64,000 nucleotides of DNA. Origin: Azospirillum endophyticum. Its GTDB lineage: Bacteria > Pseudomonadota > Alphaproteobacteria > Azospirillales > Azospirillaceae. The notes under the pieces are model-generated. The model was not told the DNA's origin. It did no database searches and worked only from the letters and a program-made list of their open reading frames with translations. Both the position numbers and the translations under genes were made by a program. The stretch covers positions 124,001 through 188,000 of the forward strand of contig NZ_JAENHM010000058.1 in NCBI RefSeq assembly GCF_016595245.1. The letters run 5' to 3'. Shown piece by piece: positions 21,828 to 32,300 of this stretch (position 1 is the stretch's first letter; each line of letters starts with the position of its first letter).

Positions 21828-24800
21828 TCACCCCGCCATCCGCTGCCCTTCCGCCAGCAATTGCCCCAACAACGCCCTTAGTGCCCCTGGACGTACCGGC
21901 TTGTAGAGCAGCCGGCAGCCGGCAGCCTCGATGTCCTCGCGCACGGCGGCGTCGCGGTCGGCGGTGACGACGGCGGCGGGGATGTCGCTACCCAGGGACG
22001 CCCGCAAGGTCGCCAAAGCCTCCACGCCGGTCAGGCTGCGGTCGAGGTGGTAGTCGGTCAGGATCACGTCGGGAATCCGCCCCTCCAGCTTCGCCAGGGC
22101 GAGGTCGGGGGCGACCGCGGTGACGACGCGGCAGGACCAGCTCGACAGCAGATCCTCGGTCGCGCGGGCGATGGCCGGTTCGTTTTCCAGGCAGAGCACC
22201 AGGACGCCGCGCAGATCCCGGCCACGCGGGCGGACCACCACGGCGCGGGCGGCCACCGGTTCGTCGGTCAGCGGCACCAGCACGGAAAAGGCGCTGCCCC
22301 GCCCAACCTTCGAGCGCACTTGGACCGTGTGGCCGAGAATGCCGGCCAGACGCTCGACGATGGCGAGCCCCAGCCCCAGCCCCTTGCCGCGGTCGTCGCC
22401 CTCATTGTCGAGCTGCCGGAACTCCATGAAGATTTCCGGTACCTTGTGCTCGGGGATACCCGGCCCGGTGTCCCACACCTCGATCGACAGGTAATTCCCC
22501 CGCCGCCGGCAGCCCAGCAGGATGCGGCCGGTTCGGGTGTAGCGCACCGCGTTGGCGAGGTAGTTTTGCAGGATGCGCCGCAGCAGGGTCGGGTCGCTGC
22601 GCACGATGGCGGAGCAGTCGACCACCCGCAGTCCCAGCCCGTGCCGGCTGGCCAGCACGGTGAATTCCTCGCCCAGCGGCTTCAGCAGCTCTTCTATCCG
22701 CATCGGCACCGGGTTCGGCTTCACCACGCCGCTGTCGATCTTCGACACGTCTAGCAAATCCCCCAGGATCGTTTCCACCGAGCGCAGGGAGGCGTCGATC
22801 TGGCGGATGGCGCTGTCGCCGTTGCGTTCGGACAGGGCGGACAGGAACAGCCGGGCGGCGTGCAGCGGCTGCAGCAGGTCGTGGCTGGCGGCGGCCAGGA
22901 ACCGGGTCTTGCCGCGGTTGGCGCGCTCGGCCTCCGCCTTCGCCTCCGACAGGGCGTGGGTGCGCTCCTCGATGCGGCGTTCCAGCGTCTCGTTGGCTTC
23001 ACGCAGGGCAGCGGCGGCGCGGTGGCGTTCGGTGACGTCGGTGTAGACGGCGACGAAGCCGCCACCCGGCATCGGCCCCGGCATAGGGTTGGTGGCGATC
23101 TCCAGCACCGTGCCGTCGGGCCGCACCCGCTCGTAGACGTCGGGCTTGCCGCGGCGGCGTGGGTCGGAGCGGCGCTCCAGCAGGGTCTCGATTTCGCCGT
23201 TGCGACCGTATTCGCCGCGCCGCGCGATCAACCCGACGATGTCCTGCAACGAGGTGCCGACCTGAACGAAGCCGTCCGGCAGGTCCAGCAGGACCAGGAA
23301 CTGGTTGTTCCAGGTGGCGACGCGCCAGTCGTCGTCGAACACGGCGATGCCCTGGGGCACATTCTCCACGGTGGCGCGCAGAAGCTCGTGCTGCTTCAGG
23401 ATGGCGCGCGATGCCTCGTCGATGATCGACCGCGCATCGGTCCGCGACAGCCGGCGGTCCGACAGCAGCCCGGCCACCACCACGCGGGCCGACGCCGAGC
23501 CGACGGCGCCGGCCAGCAGCCGTTCGGTCAGCTGGATCGCCTCGCCGTCGGTGCGGGTCAGCAGGGCGGTGCGCAGGTCGCCATCGGCCACCCCGGTGAA
23601 GCGGCGGAAGGCGGCGTCGGCGCGCGGCTGCCCGACATAGCGGACCGCAAGGTCGTGCAGGTCGGCCAGCGTGGCGCCGCGCGGCCCATGCGGCTCGCCG
23701 TCGGAGGCGCGGCGCAGGCTCATGAAGCGGGCGGCCTGCTGGCGTTCCAGCGTCGACGGGCGGGTCAGCAGCGAGACCAGCACGAACAGCAGGATGTTCG
23801 GCCCCAGGCTCCACAGCGCGGCATTGGTCAGCGGATCGATGCCGGCGATGCCGGCCAGCGCCACCGGGCTGAGGCCGGTCAGGCCGAACGGTCCCTCGCG
23901 CAGCGCGCTGGACGCCAGCCAGCCCGCATCGGCGAAGGACGGCAGCAGCATGGTGTAGGCCCAGCCGAGGAACCCGGCGCAGATCCCGGCGAAGGCGCCG
24001 CTGCGGCTGGCGCGGCTCCAGACCAGGCCGCCCAGCAGGGCGGGGGCGAACTGGGCCACCGCGGTGAAGCTCATCATGCCGATGGTCGCCAGCGGGAAGG
24101 CCGGGCCGATCAGCCGGTAGCAGCCATAGGACAGCAGCACCAGCACGATCACCGCTGACCGCCGCACCAGCAGCAGGATCCCCGCCGGATCGTCGCGCAG
24201 CCGGCGGTCGGCCGGGCGCAGCGCCATCAGTAGCGGGACGGCGACGTCGTTGCAGATCATGGTGCTGAGCGCCACCATCTCCACCAGGATCATGCTGGTG
24301 GCGGCCGACAGCCCGCCGATGAAGGCGGCCAGCGCCAGCCACGGCCAGCCCTGACTGAGCGGAATCGACACCATGAAGGTGTCAGCGTTGGTGGTGCCGT
24401 CGGGGAACAGCATCAGCCCGGCCAGCGCCACCGGCAGCACGAACAGGTTGATGGCGACCAGATAGGCCGGGAACAGCTTGGCCGACGACCGCACGTCGCC
24501 GCCATGGGTGTTCTCGACCACCGCGACGTGGAACTGGCGCGGCAGGCAGAGGATCGCCAGCCCGGACAGCAGGCAGGCCACCCACCAGTCGGTGCCGATT
24601 GTGTCGATCCGGATCAGTTCCAGGAAGCCCGGATGGCGGACGGCGGCGTCGACGAAGGTCGCCGGGTTGCCGAAGACGGAGAAGGCGATGGCGCCGCCCA
24701 CCCCCAGTGCCGCCGCCAGCTTCACCACCGATTCGGCGGCGATGGCCATCATCAGCCCGCGGTGGTGCTCGTTGGCCGACACGCTGCGCACGCCGAACAG

Positions 24801-25319
24801 GATGGCGAAGGCCGCCATCAGCAGCGCCGCCATCAGCGCCGTCCCGCCGGGCATCTGGCTGAGATCGGTGCCCAGCGACGCACCGGCCAGGATTTCGAAG
24901 CTGACGCTGATCGCCTTCAATTGCAGGGCGATGTAAGGCAGCAGTCCGATGACGGCGGCGATGGTGACGAGGGCCGCCAGGCTCCGGCTCTTGCCGTAGC
25001 GGGCGGACAGGAAGTCGGAGATCGAGACGACGTTCTCCGACTTCGCCACCCGGACGATGCGGGCCAAGATCGGCCAGCCGAGCCCGATCATCAGGATCGG
25101 CCCGATATAGATCGGCAGGAAGTAGAAGCCCCCGGTGGCTGCCCGGCCGACCGCCCCATAGAAGGTCCAGGACGTGCAATAGACGCCGAAGCTCAGCGCA
25201 TAGAGCCAGGGTGTGCGCCGCTCGCCGCCATGGCTGCCGGTCCGGTCGCCGTACCAGGCGATGGCGAACAGCGACAGCAGATAGGCCATCGACGCGGCCA
25301 GGATGAACCAGCTTTCCAT
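21828..25319 (-). CDS. crbS: CrbS-like SLC5-fused hybrid histidine kinase
   Basis: A 1163-residue membrane kinase. The first 500 residues form a sodium/solute symporter (SLC5, PutP-like) with about 13 membrane helices ('YALSFGVYCTSWTFYGAVGR'). Then come a STAC-type linker (about 550-650), a PAS domain (about 660-780, 'ENVPQGIAVFDDDWRVATWN'), HisKA with phospho-His in 'SHDLLQPLHAARLFLSAL' (about 813), HATPase ('GKGLGLGLAIVERLAG') and a C-terminal receiver with Asp in 'VILTDYHLD'. This is the CrbS/MxtR layout, sensing acetate or short carboxylates through the transporter part. The partner is probably the convergent LuxR regulator. The extra receiver may tune kinase output. Confidence 0.85.
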   Translation of the reverse strand: MESWFILAASMAYLLSLFAIAWYGDRTGSHGGERRTPWLYALSFGVYCTSWTFYGAVGRAATGGFYFLPIYIGPILMIGLGWPILARIVRVAKSENVVSISDFLSARYGKSRSLAALVTIAAVIGLLPYIALQLKAISVSFEILAGASLGTDLSQMPGGTALMAALLMAAFAILFGVRSVSANEHHRGLMMAIAAESVVKLAAALGVGGAIAFSVFGNPATFVDAAVRHPGFLELIRIDTIGTDWWVACLLSGLAILCLPRQFHVAVVENTHGGDVRSSAKLFPAYLVAINLFVLPVALAGLMLFPDGTTNADTFMVSIPLSQGWPWLALAAFIGGLSAATSMILVEMVALSTMICNDVAVPLLMALRPADRRLRDDPAGILLLVRRSAVIVLVLLSYGCYRLIGPAFPLATIGMMSFTAVAQFAPALLGGLVWSRASRSGAFAGICAGFLGWAYTMLLPSFADAGWLASSALREGPFGLTGLSPVALAGIAGIDPLTNAALWSLGPNILLFVLVSLLTRPSTLERQQAARFMSLRRASDGEPHGPRGATLADLHDLAVRYVGQPRADAAFRRFTGVADGDLRTALLTRTDGEAIQLTERLLAGAVGSASARVVVAGLLSDRRLSRTDARSIIDEASRAILKQHELLRATVENVPQGIAVFDDDWRVATWNNQFLVLLDLPDGFVQVGTSLQDIVGLIARRGEYGRNGEIETLLERRSDPRRRGKPDVYERVRPDGTVLEIATNPMPGPMPGGGFVAVYTDVTERHRAAAALREANETLERRIEERTHALSEAKAEAERANRGKTRFLAAASHDLLQPLHAARLFLSALSERNGDSAIRQIDASLRSVETILGDLLDVSKIDSGVVKPNPVPMRIEELLKPLGEEFTVLASRHGLGLRVVDCSAIVRSDPTLLRRILQNYLANAVRYTRTGRILLGCRRRGNYLSIEVWDTGPGIPEHKVPEIFMEFRQLDNEGDDRGKGLGLGLAIVERLAGILGHTVQVRSKVGRGSAFSVLVPLTDEPVAARAVVVRPRGRDLRGVLVLCLENEPAIARATEDLLSSWSCRVVTAVAPDLALAKLEGRIPDVILTDYHLDRSLTGVEALATLRASLGSDIPAAVVTADRDAAVREDIEAAGCRLLYKPVRPGALRALLGQLLAEGQRMAG

Positions 25320-25390
25320 GGGGCTTTTCGCATCCCGCTTTTGGATTTCTTCTCCCTATGGCGGTGGATGTTATCACAAAATTGCGTGGA

Positions 25391-25415
25391 CGGGCGGAGG
25401 GAAACCCTCCGCCCG
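25391..25415 (-). terminator. Terminator after the MHS carrier gene
   Basis: CGGGCGGAGGG, AAA, CCCTCCGCCCG: a perfect 11-base stem with a 3-base loop, 38 bases after the carrier stop. No immediate T run follows on the minus strand, so termination may be partial and let some transcription reach the kinase gene. Confidence 0.6.
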
Positions 25416-25452
25416 CCATTTCAGCCGGACCTCAGTCGGAGCGCAGCCGAAC

Positions 25453-27168
25453 TCAGTCGTGCTCGTAGATGTCCACGTCCTTGGTCTCGCGGACGAAGAG
25501 CACACCGATCACCAGCGTCGCGGCGGCGATGACGATCGGGTACCAGAGGCCGGAGTAGATGTCGCCGGTCGCCGCGACGATGGCGAAGGAGGTCGTCGGC
25601 AGGAAGCCGCCGAACCAGCCGTTGCCGATGTGGTAGGGCAGCGACATCGAGGTGTAGCGGATGCGGGTCGGGAACATCTCCACCAGCATGGCGGCGATCG
25701 GGCCGTAGACCATGGTCACGTAGATGACCAGCACCGTCAGCAGGGCGACGACCATCACCGTGTCGATGCGGGCGGGATCGGCCTTCGGCGGGTAGTTGCC
25801 GGCCTTCAGCGCGTCGCCCAGCCCCTTGTCGAAGGAGGCGCCGGCCGCCTTGGCGTCGGTCGGGGTGGCGGCGGTGGCCGGGCCGTGGCTCAGCGACACG
25901 GTGGTGTTGGCTTGGGGCAGGGCGGAATAGCTGGGGATGACCGTGCTGCCGACCTTGATCGAGGCGACGGTGCCGGCCGCGGCCGCTTCGTTGGTGTAGG
26001 GGATGCCGCGCTTCACCAGGGCGCTCTTGGCGATGTCGCAGGAGCTGGTGAACTGGCTGGTGCCGACCGGGTTGAACTGGAACGAGCACTCGTTCGGATC
26101 GGCGACCACGACGACCGGCGCGGTGGCGATGGCTTCCTCGAGCGCCGGGTTGGCGTAGTGGGTGATGCCCTTGAACAGCGGGAAATAGGTCAGGCAGGCG
26201 AGCAGCAGTCCGGCCATGATGATCGGCTTGCGGCCGATCCGGTCGGCCAGCGTGCCGAAGATCACGAAGAAGGGGGTGCCGATCAGCAGGGCCGCCGCGA
26301 TCATCAGGTTGGCGGCCTGGGCATCGACCTTCAGCGTCTGGGTCAGGAAGAACAGGGCGTAGAACTGGCCGGTGTACCAGACCACGGCCTGGCCGGCGAC
26401 GAGGCCGAACAGGGCGAGCAGGACGATCTTCAGGTTCTTCCACTCGCCGAAGGACTCGGTCAGCGGCGCCTTGGAATGCTTGCCCTCATCCTTCATCTTC
26501 TTGAAGGCCGGCGATTCGTTCAGCATCAGGCGGATCCACACCGAAATGCCGAGCAGCACGATGGAGATCAGGAACGGGATGCGCCATCCCCAGGCGTTGA
26601 AGTCCTCCGGCGACATCGCGACGCGGCAGCCCAGGATGACCAGCAGCGACAGGAACAGTCCGAGCGTCGCGGTGGTCTGAATCCAGGAGGTGTAGTTGCC
26701 GCGGCGGCCATGCGGCGCATGTTCGGCGACATAGGTGGCCGCACCGCCATATTCGCCGCCCAGCGCCAAGCCCTGCAGCAGGCGCAGACCGATCAGGATG
26801 ATCGGGGCGGCGATGCCGATGGAGGCGTAGTTGGGCAGGATGCCGACGATGAAGGTCGACAGGCCCATGATGAGGATGGTGACCAGGAAGGTGTATTTGC
26901 GGCCGATCATGTCGCCGAGACGGCCGAAGACCAGGGCGCCGAAGGGCCGGACCGCAAAGCCGGCGGCGAACGCCATCAGTGCGAAGATGAAGGCGGCGGT
27001 CGGGTTGACGCCGGAAAAGAACTGCGCGGCGATGACCGCGCTGAGCGATCCGTAGAGATAGAAGTCGTACCATTCGAAGACGGTTCCGAGCGAGGACGCG
27101 AAGATGACCTTCTTCTCCTCGCCTGTCATCGGTCGGACGGCGTCGGCCGTCGAAGCCGCATAGGCCAT
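25453..27168 (-). CDS. MHS-family MFS carrier with long central loop
   Basis: A 571-residue major facilitator of the metabolite:H+ symporter (MHS) group, relatives of KgtP, ShiA and ProP. Marks: 'SLGTVFEWYDFYLYGSLSAV' at the first helix, 'GRLGDMIGRKYTFL' in loop 2-3, 'GLRLLQGLALGGEYGGAATY', and 'ADRIGRKPIIMAG' in loop 8-9. About 12 helices. Between residues about 340 and 465 there is a polar insert of roughly 125 residues, with two cysteines, that most MHS carriers (about 430-450 residues) do not have. Substrate unknown; position next to a CrbS-like kinase suggests a short-chain acid. ATG 27168 follows GGGAGGG and matches the family N-terminus; the longer open frame to 27297 is rejected. Confidence 0.85.
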   Translation of the reverse strand: MAYAASTADAVRPMTGEEKKVIFASSLGTVFEWYDFYLYGSLSAVIAAQFFSGVNPTAAFIFALMAFAAGFAVRPFGALVFGRLGDMIGRKYTFLVTILIMGLSTFIVGILPNYASIGIAAPIILIGLRLLQGLALGGEYGGAATYVAEHAPHGRRGNYTSWIQTTATLGLFLSLLVILGCRVAMSPEDFNAWGWRIPFLISIVLLGISVWIRLMLNESPAFKKMKDEGKHSKAPLTESFGEWKNLKIVLLALFGLVAGQAVVWYTGQFYALFFLTQTLKVDAQAANLMIAAALLIGTPFFVIFGTLADRIGRKPIIMAGLLLACLTYFPLFKGITHYANPALEEAIATAPVVVVADPNECSFQFNPVGTSQFTSSCDIAKSALVKRGIPYTNEAAAAGTVASIKVGSTVIPSYSALPQANTTVSLSHGPATAATPTDAKAAGASFDKGLGDALKAGNYPPKADPARIDTVMVVALLTVLVIYVTMVYGPIAAMLVEMFPTRIRYTSMSLPYHIGNGWFGGFLPTTSFAIVAATGDIYSGLWYPIVIAAATLVIGVLFVRETKDVDIYEHD

Positions 27169-27306
27169 TGTTTCACCCTCCCAAGTGAAAGTTCCTGCAT
27201 TTTGGTCGGCTTTTGGCGAGCGGTGCTTTCCGGTCTTGTGGACTGTCGACCGGGCCCGGCTCTTGCTTATCCGACGCATTGTGTGGTGCACGAACAATTC
27301 GCGTCA

Positions 27307-27324
27307 CCCCGACCATGGTCGGGG
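27307..27324. promoter_or_regulatory. Perfect 18-base palindrome upstream of the carrier
   Basis: CCCCGACCATGGTCGGGG is a perfect palindrome with no loop, about 140 bases upstream of the carrier ATG. The missing loop suits a dimeric DNA-binding protein better than a terminator, though it also lies just after the unknown gene. Confidence 0.4.
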
Positions 27325-27369
27325 GTACGGGGAGCTGCGGTAATGGGCTACACTGATCTTTTGTGCAGG

Positions 27370-27981
27370 TCAGGCGAAGCTGTCGTTCAGCCCCAGCTTC
27401 TTCAGAGGGAAACCGGCGGCTTTGCACGTCTCCCGGATCTCCCGCACGGCGGCGGAGAGTTCGCTGCTGAAGCTCGTCCTTGGCGGCGTTCTCATGATCT
27501 GGTGGAAAAGCTCCTGATGGGCGGCCTTGAACGTGAAATCGTTCGAGGTCCCCAGCATGTGGAGGCAATACATGTCGTCGAAGATGCCGGCATCGACCTT
27601 GCGGCCGCTGGAGGTGGAGACCCGCTTGAACCAGCTCATGCTCTTGGCCAGTTCGGAGTCCTGCCGGACGGTGTTCATCCGCCCCATCAGGCGGCTGTAA
27701 TTCTCGTCCTTCTCGTTGCCGTTGCCGAGGAACATGTCGAAGATGCAGATCGCCTTGGTCTTGGTCGGCGAGCCGCGGAAATCCCTGACCATCCAGGGAA
27801 ACAGCACCATCTTCAGCCGCTTCAACGCGGTCTGCACCGGGTCGGCAGCGAAGTAGAGCCGATCCATGGCGGTGATCCCCTCTCCCAGCTTGACGGCCGG
27901 CATGGGGCGGAGGGCGGCATAGACGATCGCCTGCCGGACGTCGTCGGCCGCAGAAGCGACGATCTGGGCATAGTTCTTCAA
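27370..27981 (-). CDS. Hypothetical protein, TTG start
   Basis: A 203-residue reading frame of unknown function. Its composition is that of a real protein: charged and balanced, with 'MDRLYFAADPVQTALKRLKM', 'ICIFDMFLGNGNEKDENYSR' and 'FDDMYCLHMLGTSNDFTFKA', unlike the Arg/Ala-rich chance frames around it. No signal peptide, membrane helix or known motif is seen; it looks like a soluble alpha/beta protein. The frame runs far upstream, but the sensible start is TTG 27981, which sits five bases after a perfect GGAGG. The nearest upstream ATG choices lie in low-quality sequence. It stands alone between the carrier and the binding-protein gene. Confidence 0.65.
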   Translation of the reverse strand: MKNYAQIVASAADDVRQAIVYAALRPMPAVKLGEGITAMDRLYFAADPVQTALKRLKMVLFPWMVRDFRGSPTKTKAICIFDMFLGNGNEKDENYSRLMGRMNTVRQDSELAKSMSWFKRVSTSSGRKVDAGIFDDMYCLHMLGTSNDFTFKAAHQELFHQIMRTPPRTSFSSELSAAVREIRETCKAAGFPLKKLGLNDSFA

Positions 27982-28028
27982 ATGATCCTCCAAAGGGTGC
28001 CGGCGGTACGGCCCGCGGTGGCCGATCC

Positions 28029-28045
28029 TACCCCAGTATGGGGTA
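28029..28045. promoter_or_regulatory. Inverted repeat upstream of the TTG-start gene
   Basis: TACCCC-AGTAT-GGGGTA, 6-base arms, about 50-65 bases upstream of the TTG start, where an operator or promoter-proximal site would lie. Only the symmetry supports it. Confidence 0.3.
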
Positions 28046-28180
28046 ATCCGCTTCGGCAGCAAACCATGCAAGACGTCCCGGGATGATCGGCCCGGTGTCC
28101 AGGGCAAGAGATCGGCCTTCGGTCGGCGATGGGTTTTCCGGCATGTGCCGAGGGTGATTTCTCGTCCTGCCGGGTTTCCG

Positions 28181-29248
28181 CTACTGGAACACCGGGGCAT
28201 AGAGCAGCCCACCCTGCGTCCAGGGGCGGTTCGGCCCGCGTTCCAGCTTGAACGGGGAGCGGGAGCCCAGATTGCGCTCGAAGATTTCGCCGTAATTCCC
28301 GACCTGAACCACCGCCTGATAGGCCCAGTCCGGGCGTAGCCCGGCCTTCGCCGCCACGTCGGGCAGTCCGGACAGCAGGCGCCGCATCTCGCTGCTGCCG
28401 GTGATGCGCTGGAAATTGGCGTTGGCACCGGTGACGCCGGCATCCTCGGCCAGGAACAGGGCGAACATGGTCCAGCGTACCGCCGCCATCCACATGCGGT
28501 CGCCGTTCGGCGTCATCGGGGCCAGCGGCTCGCGCGAGGGCAGGGGGGCGTCGGCGATTTCCAGCGCCTCCTGCGGCGCGTCGAGCATCGGCAGCGCGGT
28601 GGCCAGCAGGGCGCGGTCGGCGCTGAGCGCCGCGCAATCGCGGCTGAGAAAGGCCTCCAGCGCGTCGGGCCAGCCGGGAAAGCTGCGGATCTTCCAGGGC
28701 CGCTTCCCGCCCGCGATCAGGGTTTCCAGCTCGGCCTGCGTGGTGGTGCCGGCCGGCACGCAGATCGTCAACTCCCCGCCGTCGAGCGCCGACCGGCCGT
28801 CGGCCAGCCGCCAGGCGGCGATCCCCTGGACGTCGTAGAAGATCGGCGGCCCGAAATCGACGGCATAGGTGGCGTCGCGGGTCAGCGTCCAGGAGGTCTG
28901 CGCGAAGGAGACATCGACTTCGCCGTCGGCGACGGCGGCGAACTCCTGCGGCTTGGACAGGCGGCGGATCTCGATGGCGTCGGCCTTGCCCAGCACCGCG
29001 GCGGCCAGCGCCCGGCACAGATCGACCATGAAGCCGACCGGCCGGCCGCCCCCGTCGTTGGCGGCGAATCCGGGATTGAAGGATACCCCGCAGCGCACGA
29101 CCCCGCGCCGTTCGATTTCCGCCAGCACCGGCCGGTCGCCGGCGCGCGCGGAGCCGGCGTCCGGCTGTGCCGTGGCAGCGTCGGCAGGCGACAGCCGCCA
29201 CAGCGCGAGCAGCAGGCCGAACGCGACGGCAACAGGCTTCAACCCCAT
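28181..29248 (-). CDS. Amino-acid-type periplasmic binding protein (family 3)
   Basis: A 355-residue exported protein: a signal peptide (MGLKPVAVAFGLLLALWRLS, cut after ADA or near it), then a family 3 solute-binding fold of the AapJ/BztA type: 'VLAEIERRGVVRCGVSFNPG', 'GFMVDLCRALAAAVLG', 'DVSFAQTSWTLTRDATYAVD' and C-terminal 'SPFKLERGPNRPWTQGGLLY'. Such proteins normally serve an Aap-type transporter for general L-amino acids. Here no permease or ATPase gene is adjacent; instead the gene is divergent from a hybrid kinase with a periplasmic sensor. The protein may therefore deliver a ligand to the kinase, as TorT does for TorS. ATG 29248 follows GGGGAGAAGG. The long open frame on to 32713 is chance. 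Confidence 0.8.
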   Translation of the reverse strand: MGLKPVAVAFGLLLALWRLSPADAATAQPDAGSARAGDRPVLAEIERRGVVRCGVSFNPGFAANDGGGRPVGFMVDLCRALAAAVLGKADAIEIRRLSKPQEFAAVADGEVDVSFAQTSWTLTRDATYAVDFGPPIFYDVQGIAAWRLADGRSALDGGELTICVPAGTTTQAELETLIAGGKRPWKIRSFPGWPDALEAFLSRDCAALSADRALLATALPMLDAPQEALEIADAPLPSREPLAPMTPNGDRMWMAAVRWTMFALFLAEDAGVTGANANFQRITGSSEMRRLLSGLPDVAAKAGLRPDWAYQAVVQVGNYGEIFERNLGSRSPFKLERGPNRPWTQGGLLYAPVFQ

Positions 29249-29356
29249 CCTTCTCCCCTTATCCGACCGCCGGGCTATGATACGCTGCCGGCGGCATCGC
29301 GCAAATGATCGGGGCGCCCCGAGCAGGTAATCGAGGCCGGAGAAGCAGGGATAGGA

Positions 29357-32300
29357 ATGGCGGACGACGGTGGGGCTGGCGATGCTGGAACGGGCAAGGC
29401 CGGCGTGGTGAGGATCGGCGTCGGCGCACGGCTGTTCGGGGCGCTCGCCTTCAATGGCCTGGTCGCCTTCTTGATCGGGCTTGGTGCCTACATCGCCTTC
29501 GACGGGCTGCATGCCGGCATCACCAAGGTCACGTCGGAGCAGTTTCCAGCCGTCGTCGCTTCCGCCAAGCTGGAGCGCCAGCATCAGCGGATCATGCGGA
29601 CCCTGGAACAATTGGCTCTGTCGGACGAGAATTTCGGACGCGAAACGATCAAGCAGGGGCTGGCCGATCAGCTGAACGGCTATGATCGGTTGCTGGCCGA
29701 GATGGCAGGCTCCGATAGCCGGCAGGCGCAGCGGATCGCCGGGCTGAAGCTGCAGCGCGACGAAATCCTGCGGTTGCGCGATGCCATCGACCAGGGCGTT
29801 GCCGCCCGCATCACCGCCCGGCGCGCCCTGGCCGACCGCACCCGCGACGTGCGGCGGATGGCCGACGCCCTGGCCGAACCGGCCTTGCGTGGGGTGGAGG
29901 ACGCCGGCGTCCAGCGCTGGCTGGCGATGGCGGAGCGCCTGCTGTTCCTCATCGCCTCGGTCCATCAGGCGGAGAACAGCTTCGCCCTCGCCCGGCTGGC
30001 CGACAGTGCCGCGGCACAGCTGGCGGCGCTGGCCGGATCGGTCCCGGCCGGCGGGGTGGACGCCGTGGCGGACGGCATATCGGACCGGCTGGCCCGCTTG
30101 GCCGAGGGCATGCGGTCGGTGGTGGAAGGCGACCGGTCCGTCTTCCGCCAGCGGCAGGCCGAGCTGCAGGCGTCGGAAATGTTGAACGGGCTGGTCGACC
30201 GCGCCAATCAGGTGTCGCTGATCAACACCGGCCTCAACACCGGCATCTTCGTGGAGCAGACCAAGGCGGCGGAGGAGAGCCGCCAGCAGGTGATCGAGGT
30301 GTCCACCACCTACACCCGGCTGTTCTTCGCCTCGGTCGGCGTGGTGGTGCTGGGAATGGTGCTGTCGGTGCTGTATGTGCGGCGCAAGGTGCTGGCCCGC
30401 CTGTGGGCGGTCAGCGAGGCGATCCGCGATCGCACCGGCGGTGGCCAAGCCGAGGTGCCGGTGACCGGCGCCGACGAGATCGGACAGCTCGCCCGCGCCC
30501 TGCGCTTCTACATCCAGGAGACGGAGGACAAGAGCGAGGCGCTCCGCCGCAACGAACAGTGGCTGCGCACGGTGCTGGAGGCCGCACCGGTCCCGCTGGT
30601 GATCGCCGGCCGCGCCGACGGCCAGATCCGTTTCGTCAACCGCCGTGCCGCCGACCTGTTCGAAGTGGAGGAGGCCGGCGAGCTGCTGGGCCGCCCTGCC
30701 GCCAGCGTCTGGTACGTCCCGCAGGTGCGGGAGGAGTTCGTTCGCGACGTCTTCACCAGCGGCTCGGCCCTCGATGTCGAGACGGAGCTGGTGACCCGGT
30801 CGGGACGCCGGCTGTGGGGCCTGCTGTCGGGCATCGCCTTCGAATTCCAGGGGGAGGAGGTGCTGCTGAGTTCGGTGGTCGACATCACCCGCCGCCGCGA
30901 GGCGGAGGAGCTGCTGCGCCGGACCCAGGCCTTCCTCGACGCGGTGATCGACAATGTGCCGAGCGTCCTCTATGTGCTGGACGGCGACAGCGGCCGCGTC
31001 GTCCTGTGGAACCGGGCGGCGGAGGATTGCTTCGGCACCCGCCGCGCCGACATCGAGAACCGCACCCTGGCCGAGGTGCTGGGGCCGGAGACCGGCCGCG
31101 CGCTCGCCGGCGGCGATCCCGGATCGATGCGGTCGCTCGGGGTGGAGGAGCTGGTGCTTCCCCGCAACGGCGAAAATGCCGTGTTCGCCCTGCAGCGCCA
31201 CCCCTTCGAATGGTCGGGCGACGGGCGCTGCCGCATCATCTGCGTCGCCAACGACATCACCGCCTCGCGCCGGGCACGCGAGGAACTGAGGCAGGCCAAG
31301 GAGCGGGCGGAGCGGGCCGACGCCGCCAAGACCGAGTTCCTCGCCACCGTCAGCCACGAGATGCGCACGCCGCTGAACGGCATCCTCGGCCTCTGCCGGC
31401 TTCTGCTGACCGGGCAGCTTCATGCCGGCGAACGGCGCTATGCCATGTCGATCATGCGCTGCGGCCATGGGCTGCTCGATCAGGTCAACGACATCCTGGA
31501 TCTGCGCAAGATCGAGGACGGCAAGCTGGACCTCGATCCCGCTCCCTGCGCCCTGCTGCCGGTGCTGGAAGAGGTCGTTGCGACGGTGGAAGGACTGGCG
31601 AACGAGAAGGGGATCGACCTCGACCTCGACATCGCGCCGGAGGTGCCGGAGCTGGTGGTGGTCGATCGCCAGCGGTTGCGCCAGATCCTGGTGAACCTCG
31701 TCGGCAACGCGGTGAAGTTCACCGAGCGCGGCGGCGTGGAACTGCGCGTCGACATCGAACCGGCTTCGGAACGGTCCGGAACCGGAATGATGGAGGAGAT
31801 GCTGCGTCTGGCCGTGCGCGACAGCGGAATCGGCGTGCCGCCCCATCGCCGTGCCGCCATCTTCGAAAAGCTGGAACAGGCCGATCCCACCATCGCCCGA
31901 CGCTTCGGCGGCAGCGGGCTGGGGCTGGCCATCGTGCGCCATCTGCTCGACGCCATGCAGGGCAGCATCCGCGTCGACAGCGTCGAGGGGCTGGGCAGCG
32001 TCTTCACCGTCGCCATTCCCCTGCGGCGGGTGCAGGAGCCGGCCCTGCCGGCCCGGCCCGGCCGGCTCCTGCCGATCAGCCGGGTGCGGTCGCTGGCGCT
32101 GCTGCTGGTGGAAGACGATGCGATCAACCGCGAAGTGGCGCTTGGTCTGCTGTCGGACGCCGGCCATCGCATCACCGTCGCCGAAACCGGCGAGAAGGCG
32201 CTGGAACTGGCGACACGGCGTCGGTTCGACGCCGTCCTGCTGGATATCCGGCTTCCCGACATCGACGGACCGGAGGTGGCCCGCCGCATCCGGGCCCTGG

